NCBI GenBank assembly: GCA_964036315.1
Contig: OZ038517.1
Coordinates: 47,762,237-47,826,236 of the forward strand
Direction: 5' to 3'
DNA length: 64,000 nucleotides
From: Acanthosepion esculentum
Taxonomy: Eukaryota > Mollusca > Cephalopoda > Sepiida > Sepiidae
Shown: one piece after another, positions 54,721 to 64,000 of the stretch
Layout of the letters: every line of letters begins with the position of its first letter
Numbering within the stretch: position 1 is the stretch's first letter
Notes under the pieces: generated by a model
Databases searched by the model: none
What the model was told of the DNA's origin: nothing
The model's input: only the letters and a program-made list of their open reading frames with translations
Program-made: the position numbers and the translations under genes

Positions 54721-55700
54721 ATTTTTAAATCCATACAAATGAATGTCTTTTTTTTATATACCACACCACTTCAGAATTATCAGTGATTATAACTGATGGT
54801 GTTTTTTACTTCAGGCAAAGTCATAGTGCAACTCATGCCCAGAAATGGAGGCCTATCTCAAATCTCATTATTCCACTTCAAGCAAAGATTTTTGGTTTTT
54901 AATGGAATACAAAATTTGAAATTCATATTCTGGACATGAATTGCACTATGATTTGGTGTTGTGTCGTAAATAGGAAAGGTTGACACAAACAGAAAAGAAA
55001 TAGTTTATTCTGGAGAATAGTATAGTACATGTTTGAGAAGACAGACTAATGTAATAAACAGTTAATCATTAACTCCTCTCGCTCAGTAAGAGAGAGTACT
55101 GTTTAAATAGTCTTAGACCAGAGTCCATCTTGTGGAGGTGTTCAGCTACTCCACAACACTTGGCCTTCATTAAAAATACTGTTCCACAACTTCCAATAAT
55201 TTTGGTTGTCCTAAATAATATTTTTGCCTATTACTATCCCTCCTACTTATCTTGCCTTCAATGTCCAGTGAGTGTCACATTCTCAAGGCCTACTTTCCTT
55301 ATTGTGTTTCTCAGAAACTTCATTTTGTCACTTTCTGATTTCCATGTGGTTCCTATTATCTATAAAACTTCCACATTGCTCACATGTTCTGTTTGTGATA
55401 TTCTTAGAATTTGTTGTGAGAACCGCATTTCTTTTGCTTCAAGTTACCTCTTCGATGAGGAGCAATCACTGCCATATTTGAATCCGTGTAATCTTTAACC
55501 TTCATGTTGCCAAAAAAATCTGTGTGTCTAAAGGATGGTTTTTCCCTTGACATTGCTATTATTTTAACTATCTTCACTCTCTAAGCAAGGTTTATTGTCT
55601 TAAAAAGTGATGATTAGAATTTAAATAAAACTCAAACATATGAAAGTGAAATTTATACATTTTCTTTGTTCTTTGAGAATTTACAACAAAAATATTAAGC
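54721..55700. other. Unassigned sequence with a small inverted pair
   Basis: tcatagtgcaactcatgccc (54826) and ctggacatgaattgcactat (54932) are imperfect reverse complements and may bound a ~130-bp TIR element. Frames at 55130-55498 are Leu/Phe/Ser-rich without family motifs. Confidence 0.35.
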
Positions 55701-55704
55701 ACCA

Positions 55705-56789
55705 TTAACTCCTTCGCTGGTGTAGATGTGTATATACGTTTTTACTGAAAGTGGCTTTTTCAGACAAAGACATCTAAACACGTTCAAAAACCAGCTACAA
55801 ATGTGTTTGTACATCAATCTTGATTCATTTTATGCCCTCTTGAGCTTGAAATGAGTCCAATTATCCTGGTAGAGGGTATTAGCCACTTCTCAGGTACTTC
55901 AAAGTGCCTCAGTTTTCTTAGTTACGAGATTGCCAGAATTAGATTTGACATAGAAGTTCAGCACTCTTCTCTTTGTTTCAAACAAAATTTTCCTCTCTTA
56001 ATACTTTGCTTAGTTTCTGGAAGGCATTGTCCAGAATACACTGCCATATATGAGATTAGATATTAAATAGGAGTTCAGTACTCTTCTTTTTGTTTTGAAA
56101 GTCTTTTTTCACTTTCTTAATACTTCCCTTAGTTTCTGGAAGGCATGAAGAGATTATCCAGTAATCACTGCCATATATGAGATTAGATATTAAATAGAAA
56201 TTCATTACTCTTCTCTTTGTTTCTAAGGACATTTCCCACTTCCCTAATACTTTGCTTAGTTTCTTGAAGGCATGATGAGATTATCCAGTATTCACTGCCA
56301 TATATGATACTAGATATTAAATAGCAGTTCAGTACTCTTCTCTTTGTTTCTAAGGACATTTCCCAATTAATTTCTTAATACTTTGCTTAGTTTCTGGAAG
56401 GCATGATGAGATTATCCAGAAATCATTACCATATATGAGATTAGATATTAAATAGAAATTCATTACTTTTCTCTTTGTTTCTAAGGACTTTCCCACTTTC
56501 TTAATACTTTGCTTAGTTTCTTGAAGGCATGATGAGATTATCCAGTATTCACTGCCATATATGATACTAGATATTAAATAGCAGTTCAGTACTCTTCTTT
56601 TTGTTTCTAAGGACATTTTCCACTTTCTTAATACTTTGCTTAGTTTCTGGAAGGCATGATGAGATTGTCCTGTAATCACTGTCATATATGAGATTAGATA
56701 TAAATTGTTAACTCATACATCTGCTTGAGGTGTTAGTCACTGCTTGGGTACTTCAAGATGCCTCAGTTTCTTGACAAAAGAGGGGTTGA
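55705..56789. mobile_element. piggyBac-like element enclosing an RT-derived repeat (tentative)
   Basis: TTAA at 55705-55708 then ctccttcgctgg; at the right aaaagaggggttga, with TTGA in place of TTAA. Inside both ends, inverted or repeated subterminal phrases match the 51.3-52.6-kb element (cacttctcaggtacttcaaa, gggtacttcaagatgcctca). The centre is the 126-bp RT-derived repeat. Confidence 0.4.
55925..56690 (-). repeat. 126-bp-register tandem repeat from RTE-like RT
   Basis: About six units at 126-131-bp spacing (marker near 56041, 56168, 56295, 56426, 56552, 56679). Minus-strand reading, with frame slips: HHAFQKLSKVLRKW, MSLETKRRVLNCYLISSIIY and GSEYWIISS. It covers RT sequence further upstream than the 102-bp unit and lacks the KRLEATE end, so it arose by a separate duplication event. 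Confidence 0.8.
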
Positions 56790-56799
56790 ATATTAGATT

Positions 56800-57351
56800 C
56801 TTTACTTAGAAGAATAATTTTATGTTTAGTACATTCTAAAAATGCAAACCCAATAATACAATGCAAAGTTTGTCATTTATCAGTTTATAAAGAAATAAAT
56901 ATGAAATCAATATTTTTATGCAGAAATTTATGACATTTTGAAATCATAAAAATATTCACTCCTTTGGTACAATTATAAAAAGACATGAACCAACTATAAT
57001 GCAAGATTATTATTTACCATATTATAAAGAAATAATGTGAAAATAATATTTTTTTTTTATTATTCATGAATTTATAAAAATGGTGGGTGACTATAGAACA
57101 AGAAAGTTTAAGTACTTAACATCAACGATGAGTAACTAATTTTAAATTCTATAAACATGCATTTTTCGGTCATTTTTTCATTTGGTCATGTCACATAAAT
57201 TTACTAAAATAAGTTGTGAGCATCTGGATTCCATTCTTTTTTTTTTCTTTTTTCTATTTCACTTGAGAATTAACAATAACTGTTAAACTCCTGCTGGATT
57301 TATCTTTTTGAATCTGGTCATGTTCACTTCAAGATGGCTTTTTCTTTTTTT

Positions 57352-57400
<49 letters not shown>

Positions 57401-58370
57401 GCGGCTAGCTCAATGATTGGCCAATAATAATCTTATAACTATTCCCATGTAAATAACTTAACAGTACCACCTGTGTAGATCTACTTTTTCCAAACTGCCA
57501 TTTTTGGCAAGGGGAATTAACTCAACAACAACCACTACTTCTAATTTTATATCTACAAGATTATAAAAATCTGTGAACCAACTACAATGCAAGATTTATT
57601 ATTTGCCATATTATAAAGAAATAACTATGAAAAAAAAAACTTCTTAATTTATAAAAAAGTCTGTGAATTATAGAGCAAGAAAATTTAATGCCAAAGGTGT
57701 ATACTGTGTCAAGAGAAAAATTGTCTTTTTGATATACCATTATTTTTATGTGGGTACATTTGTTAAACTTTGCCAAAAAGGCTTTCGGTAATGTAGCCTT
57801 GATATGAAAACTCTGTTTATATCTGGAAAAGTTTCTTTCATTCTTGGTTTGAATTATTGTATTTTTATTTTGAAATTTCTCTATTTGTAAAAAAAAGAAA
57901 AAATCTACATTCTCAGTAACTTTTTAAATTTATGAAATATTTATAAAAATCTGATTTTTATTTCAAATTTACATCAGATATGTAACCAAGTATTAGGCTA
58001 TTTATTTTATTTTCTGATCAAGTGATATTAAAGAAATTTATTTCCTTACAACTGTTATTATCTTTAGATGTTTTTGTTTCGGCGTTTTTTTTTTTTTTCA
58101 TATATTAGAGCTTATTTGGAGCTTTGTAAAGTAACTTGGAGAATTTAAAATATGTTCAGTACCGTTTACCTCAGACATTAACAGAGTATTTGAATGCTTG
58201 AATGAAATTAAGGGAACTTCAGAAAATGAGCAACTACAATGCAAGATTTATTATTTACCATATTATAAAGAAATAATGATGGAAATAATTTTTTTTATTA
58301 TTATTCATTAATTTATCAAAATGTTGGTTGACTATAGAACTAGAAAGTTTAAGTACATAACATCATTATT
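56800..58370 (+). repeat. AT-rich dispersed unit, four copies
   Basis: Units near 56855, 56995, 57575 and 58230 share acaatgcaagatttattatt tacc, then atattataaagaaataa, and often gaactagaaagtttaag. Same orientation, irregular spacing, diverged. Between them (57240-57560, 57700-58220) nothing is recognised except (CT)n-(TA)n at 57356-57400. Confidence 0.6.
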
Positions 58371-59077
58371 TACAGATAAAGGGATAACTGTAAAATAATG
58401 TGAATTAGAGAGAAAGAAAATTTAATGACAAGGGAGTATACAGTAATCATTAAATAAGGAACAAATAGAAAAACTTTTATAACTTTAACATGTTACGCTC
58501 TTATATTAGCTTCATCCGTAGTCATTTTTGGAAATCATAAAGCTAAATTAAAAGCAAAACAGGTTAAATTTTCAAAGTCTTCTTTTTTTTCTTTATTTAG
58601 GAAAGCAAAAAACAGCGTCCATTCCAAAGAAAGTTAATGACACTTTATCACAACTTCTTTCTCTCTCTTTCTCTCTTTCTCTTTGCGCCTTTTTGTCCTA
58701 TTCCCCTCCCATATCAATATATATATTCCGATTTAATGTGTCAATGTCTGGATTTCCTCTAAAAATTTAAAGTTGAAAGAATAAAAACGTTACATCTGGC
58801 TCAATCATGTCTCTCTACCCCCTTCACTCACTCACTTCGTTAATTTACTTATTACTGCCCATTATAAATGTGTAAATTTCTTTTCATTTTTCGTTTCAAC
58901 TTTTGGAAGTAAAGTCTGATGATCCGCTGTCCTTTAAAAGGGCTGTGGTGAAATAATTTATTATATGGAACCTTAAAGTGGTCTGTTTTTATTTAAGTTA
59001 TTAGCTCTGATTTACATTGAGCTCTCTGGATTTTATCCTCCTTGGGTCTACCCATACGGATTACCTAGTTTTTCGTA

Positions 59078-59078
<1 letters not shown>
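58371..59078. other. Unassigned sequence, (TA)n at 59080-59114
   Basis: No gene or element ends seen; pyrimidine-rich near 58650-58690. Confidence 0.35.
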
Positions 59079-59116
<38 letters not shown>

Positions 59117-59118
<2 letters not shown>

Positions 59119-60022
59119 AGGGTCATTCAATAAATAAGGTGAATTTTTCGGTATAAGGACTTTTAATACAGATAGAAGCTTACTTTTTTCTTTTTTTTTT
59201 TCAACGTAGTCTCCCAGCACTGTCACACACTTTTCCCATCTGTGCACAAGCTTCCGTATTCCCTCAGCGTAAAAATCTTTGGACTGATGTCTCAGCTAGT
59301 CGCTCACAACACTTTTGACTTCATCGTCACTTTTAAACTTTGTGCCTCTCATGAACGCTTTCAAGGGACCAAACAGGTGAAAGTCTGAAGGGGCAAGGTC
59401 TGAGCTGTAAGGGGGATGAGGGAGCAGTTCCCAGCCCAGCTTGTTGATGGTCTGCACCATTTGGGCTGCTGTGTGAGGCCTTGTGTTGTCATGATGCAAG
59501 ATGACTCCTTCTGACTGATGACCCCTGCGTTTACCCCAACAGATAAGCTCAAAGTCCTTGCAATGTCATCCACTGTCACTCTTCTGTCAGACTGAATGAG
59601 GTCATTGACTGATTCGGTCACCTCAGGAGACCTCACTTCTGTAGGCCTCCCAGGCCTGTCTTCATCCTCAACACTGCTCTGTCCTTCTTTAAACAATTTA
59701 GCCCACTTGTAGACATTTTTTTTGGCTGAAACATGTGGCACCATACACAGTTGACATTCTCCTATGAATTTCAACTGGTTTGCACCCTTCAGCAACCAAA
59801 AACTTGATAACTGACCGCTGTTCAATCCTGGAGCATGCTTCTTGGTCGGCCATCTTTGTTAATCGCCAAAACTCTCAAAGTTTTTTTTTAATCTGCAAAA
59901 GAAATTAAATCCATGTGAAAAAGAAATAAAACAAAAAAAAAATAAATAAAAAAGAGTAAGCTTCTATCTGTATTAGAAGTCCTTATACCGAAAAATTCAA
60001 CTTATTTAATGAATGACCCTTG
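59117..60022 (-). mobile_element. mariner transposon, internally deleted
   Basis: About 66-bp terminal inverted repeats: cagggtcattcaataaataa at the left and its near reverse complement ending ttatttaatgaatgaccctt at the right, both continuing through ggtataaggacttttaatac. TA lies outside each end. The ~906-bp length is short of a typical ~1.3-kb mariner. The transposase remnant lies on the minus strand. Confidence 0.9.
59290..59855 (-). pseudogene. mariner transposase remnant
   Basis: Minus strand, start near 59850 (MADQEACSRIEQRSVIKFL-like). A frameshift at an A run (59720-59728) precedes VYKWAKLFKEGQ and DEDRPGRPTEV, the N-terminal DNA-binding region. An abrupt jump follows LSLSVG, then HHDNTRPHTA (59490) and YSSDLAPSDFHLF (59400), with 34 residues between the two Asp, the DD34D pattern of mariner. 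The middle, including the first catalytic Asp, is deleted. It cannot encode active enzyme. Confidence 0.88.
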
Positions 60023-60025
60023 TAT

Positions 60026-60405
60026 ATCATTATAATATTTTTATTATAATAAATGACGATAAAAACATTTTATGTCACTACAAAAAAATTTCACGTTTAA
60101 GTACAGAGATGGTACCTCTTCAGGTGATGGTAGATAGCTAATAATAAAAATGATTTATTAGGAAAATGAAAAAAAACAAATCTTTTACCTCTTTTCAAAA
60201 GTTAGTGGGGGCATGCAGTCAGAATTAACTAATGAAAAGAGGTAAAGGTATGTTTTTCAAATTTCCCTAATCATTTTTATCATTTGTTATCTACCATCGC
60301 CTGAAGAAGTACCATCACGGTAACGAAACATGAAAGTTTTTGTGTAGCGATGTAAAATGTTTTTATTGTAATTTATTATAATGAAAATATTATAATAATA
60401 TTTTG
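60026..60405. repeat. Large inverted repeat, about 155-170-bp arms
   Basis: Left arm 60026-60195 and right arm 60233-60405 pair imperfectly over their length (gatggtacctcttcaggtga against tcgcctgaagaagtaccatc). The loop contains ggggcatgcagtcag. The right arm has ctgaagaagtaccatcacgg then gaaac (60301-60329). It directly adjoins the mariner's right end. Confidence 0.82.
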
Positions 60406-60509
60406 TTCTACTTTGTATTGAGCACTTTTTTAAAAAAATAAATGCTACGAACTGTGGATTTTTACCCCCATCTGTTTTTTCTCTCATTTCAAATTCCAAG
60501 CCATTGGAA

Positions 60510-63500
60510 AGTCTCTTCTTCATATATGAGGTGATTGTCTAGCATTCACTACCATATATGAGGACTGATATTATGTAACAGTTCAGTACTCTTTTCTTTG
60601 TTTCTGTTGCTTCAAGTCTCTTCTTTGTATGTGAGGATATTGTCCAGCATTCACTGCCATATAGGAGGACTGATATTATGCAACAGTTCAGTTCTCTTTT
60701 CTTTGTTTCTGTTGCTTCAAGGCCCTTCTTCATCTGTGAGATTGTTCAGCATTCACTGCCATATAGGAGGACTGATATTATGCAACAGTTCAGTTCTCTT
60801 TTCTTTGTTTCTGTTGCTTCAAGTCTCTTCTTTGTATGTGAGGATATTGTCCAGCATTCACTGCCATATAGGAGGACTGATATTATGCAACAGTTCAGTT
60901 CTCTTTTCTTTGTTTCTGTTGCTTCAAGTCTCTTCTTCATCTGTGAGATTGTCCAGCATTCACTGCCATATAGGAGGACTGATATTACATAACAGTTCAG
61001 TACTCTTTTCTTTGTTTCTGTTGCTTCAAGTCTCTTCTTCATCTGTGAGATTGTCCAGCATTCACTGCCATATAGGAGGACTGATATTGCGTAACAGTTC
61101 AGTGCACTTTTCTTTGTTTCTGTTGTTTCAAGTCTCTTCTTTATCTGTGAGGAGATTGTCCAGCATTCACCGCCATATAGGAGGACTGATATTACGTAAC
61201 AGTTCAGCACTCTTTTCTTTGTTTCTGTTGCTTCAAATCTCTTCTTCGTATGTGAGGAGATTGTCCAGCATTCACTGCCATATAGGAGGACTGATATTAC
61301 ATAACAGTTTAGTACTCTTTTCTTTGTTTCTGTTGCTTCAAATCTCTTCTTTGTATGTGAGGATATTGTCCAGCATTCACTGCCATATAGGAGGACTGAT
61401 ATTATGCAACAGTTCAGTTCTCTTTTCTTTGTTTCTGTTGCTTCAAGTCTCTTCTTCATCTGTGAGATTGTCCAGCATTCACTGCCATATAGGAGGACTG
61501 ATATTACGTAACAGTTCAGTACTCTTTTCTTTGTTTCTGTTGCTTCAAGTCTCTTCTCCATCTGTGAGGAGATTGTACACCATTCACTGCCATATAGGAG
61601 GACTGATATTATGCAAAAGTTCAGTTCTCTTTTCTTTGTTTCTGTTGCTTCAAGTCTCTTCTTCATCTGTGAGATTGTCCAGCATTCACTGCCATATAGG
61701 AGGACTGATATTACGTAACAGTTCAGTTCTCTTTTCTTTGTTTCTGTTGTTTCAAGTCTCTTCTTCATCTGTGAGGAGATTGTCCACCATTCACTGCCAT
61801 ATAGGAGGACTGATATTATGCAAAAGTTCAGTTCTCTTTTCTTTGTTTCTGTTGCTTCAAGTCTCTTCTTCATCTGTGAGATTGTCCAGCATTCACTGCC
61901 ATATAGGAGGACTGATATTACGTAACAGTTCAGTACTCTTTTCTTTGTTTCTGTTGCTTCAAGTCTCTTCTTCATCTGTGAGGAGATTGTCCACCATTCA
62001 CTGCCATATAGGAGGACTGATATTATGCAAAAGTTCAGTACTCTTTTCTATGTTTCTGTTGCTTCAAGTCTCTTCTTCATCTGTGAGGAGATTGTCCAGC
62101 ATTCACTGCCATATAGGAGGACTGATATTACGTAACAGTTCAGTTCTCTTTTCTTTGTTTCTGTTGTTTCAAGTCTCTTCTTTATCTGTGAGGAGATTGT
62201 CCAGCATTCACTGCTATATAGGAGGACTGATATTACGTAACAGTTCAGTTCTCTTTTCTTTGTTTCTGTTGTTTCAAGTCTCTTCTTTATCTGTGAGGAG
62301 ATTGTCCAGCATTCACTGCCATATAGGAGGACTGATATTACATAACAGTTCAGTTCTCTTTTCTTTGTTTCTGTTGCTTCAAATCTCTTCTTTGTATGTG
62401 AGGATATTGTCCAGCATTCACTGCCATATAGGAGGACTGATATTATGCAACAGTTCAGTTCTCTTTTCTTTGTTTCTGTTGCTTCAAGTCTCTTCTTCAT
62501 CTGTGAGATTGTCCAGCATTCACTGCCATATAGGAGGACTGATATTACGTAACAGTTCAGTACTCTTTTCTTTGTTTCTGTTGCTTCAAGTCTCTTCTTC
62601 ATCTGTGAGGAGATTGTCCACCATTCACTGCCATATAGGAGGACTGATATTATGCAAAAGTTCAGTTCTCTTTTCTTTGTTTCTGTTGCTTCAAGTCTCT
62701 TCTTTATCTGTGAGGAGATTGTCCAGCATTCACTGCCATATAGGAGGACTGATATTACATAACAGTTCAGTAATCTTTTCTTTGTTTCTGTTGCTTCAAA
62801 TCTCTTCTTCGTATGTGAGGAGATTGTCCAGCATTCACTGCCATATAGGAGGACTGATATTACATAACAGTTCAGTACTCTTTTCTTTGTTTCTGTTGCT
62901 TCAAGTCTCTTCTTCATCTGTGAGGAGATTGTCCACCATTCACTGCCATATAGGAGGACTGATATTATGCAAAAGTTCAGTACTCTTTTCTATGTTTCTG
63001 TTGCTTCAAGTCTCTTCTTCATCTGTGAGGAGATTGTCCAGCATTCACTGCCATATAGGAGGACTGATATTACGTAACAGTTCAGTTCTCTTTTCTTTGT
63101 TTCTGTTGTTTCAAGTCTCTTCTTTATCTGTGAGGAGATTGTCCAGCATTCACTGCTATATAGGAGGACTGATATTACGTAACAGTTCAGTTCTCTTTTC
63201 TTTGTTTCTGTTGTTTCAAGTCTCTTCTTTATCTGTGAGGAGATTGTCCAGCATTCACTGCCATATAGGAGGACTGATATTACATAACAGTTCAGTTCTC
63301 TTTTCTTTGTTTCTGTTGCTTCAAATCTCTTCTTTGTATGTGAGGAGATTGTCCAGCATTCACTGCCATATAGGAGGACTGATATTATGCAAAAGTTCAG
63401 TACTCTTTTCTATGTTTCTGTTGCTTCAAGTCTCTTCTTCATCTGTGAGGAGATTGTCCAGCATTCACTGCCATATAGGAGGACTGATATTACGTAACAG

Positions 63501-64000
63501 TTCAGTTCTCTTTTCTTTGTTTCTGTTGTTTCAAGTCTCTTCTTTATCTGTGAGGAGATTGTCCAGCATTCACTGCTATATAGGAGGACTGATATTACGT
63601 AACAGTTCAGTTCTCTTTTCTTTGTTTCTGTTGTTTCAAGTCTCTTCTTTATCTGTGAGGAGATTGTCCAGCATTCACTGCCATATAGGAGGACTGATAT
63701 TACATAACAGTTCAGTTCTCTTTTCTTTGTTTCTGTTGCTTCAAATCTCTTCTTTGTATGTGAGGAGATTGTCCAGCATTCACTGCCATATAGGAGGACT
63801 GATATTATGCAACAGTTCAGTTCTCTTTTCTTTGTTTCTGTTGCTTCAAGTCTCTTCTTCATCTGTGAGGAGATTGTACACCATTCACTGCCATATAGGA
63901 GGACTGATATTATGCAAAAGTTCAGTTCTCTTTTCTTTGTTTCTGTTGCTTCAAGTCTCTTCTTCATCTGTGAGATTGTCCAGCATTCACTGCCATATAG
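60510..64000 (-). repeat. About 33-copy 102/105-bp minisatellite from RTE-like RT, minus strand
   Basis: Reads on the minus strand as TKKRVLNCYVISVLLYGSEC then WTISSQMKKRLEATE, with units of 105 bp (TISSQM) or 102 bp (TISQM). Types differ by NCCI/NFCI/NCYV, RLEAT/RFEAT/RLETT and QMKK/HTKK/QIKK. Higher-order copies: the YSSEC marker (ctgctatata) at 62211, 63153 and 63573, the last two 420 bp (four units) apart. Long open frames (409, 289 and 185 codons) are split by single changes. The array continues past the window end. Sequence is closer to ancestral RT (YGSECW) than the 26.5-kb array (YGRECW). Confidence 0.95.

Overview
This is repeat-dominated nuclear DNA from an animal. There is no dense coding, no operon structure and no spliced host gene that I can recognise. 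Nearly all identifiable sequence is mobile-element debris: tRNA-derived SINEs, two or more LINE families, an RTE-like reverse transcriptase (RT) fragment, mariner, pogo-like and piggyBac-like DNA elements, solo LTRs, (TA)n and (GA)n microsatellites and large minisatellites. The overall look suits a marine invertebrate, perhaps a mollusc or cephalopod, but that assignment is a weak inference.

Layout. 1-4.3 kb: degenerate RTE-like RT pieces, SINEs, a TIR transposon carrying a nested MITE, and a duplicated LINE-fragment+SINE block. 4.9-6.0 kb: a composite element with a 24/31-bp minisatellite core. 6.2-18.5 kb: LTR-like elements, including a 554-bp solo LTR with target-site duplication, LINE 3' ends, small MITEs, a second composite element and a mariner-derived MITE. 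18.55-22.08 kb: the best coding element, a jockey/CR1-like LINE with APE endonuclease and RT in one frame broken by one stop codon. 22.3-26 kb: ATCT, polypyrimidine and TA simple repeats with hairpins. 26.5-37.2 kb: a roughly 105-copy tandem array of a 102-bp unit made from RT coding sequence, stop-free on both strands. 37.8-39.2 kb: GA/TA complex repeat. 40-50 kb: TIR elements, near-perfect palindromes, LINE fragments, SINEs and a third composite element holding an inverted SINE pair. 50.7-56.8 kb: LTR copies, piggyBac-like elements with nested insertions, and chimeric LINE debris. 59.1-60.0 kb: a mariner with internal deletion. 60.5-64.0 kb: a second RT-derived array on the minus strand, running off the window.

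The main discovery candidate is repeated conversion of one short piece of an RTE-like RT gene (around the peptide LNCYxxSVLLYGxECWTISS) into tandem repeats. It occurs at five places in the window, in two registers (126 bp and 102/105 bp), from about 3 copies to about 105, with nested higher-order duplications. Second is a recurring CTGAnGA-hairpin-GAAA signature, resembling a hammerhead ribozyme core, in the SINE family (with one covarying stem pair) and in several unrelated repeats. Three insertions also have paralogous empty sites within the window: a MADE1-like mariner MITE, a pogo-like MITE and a solo LTR.
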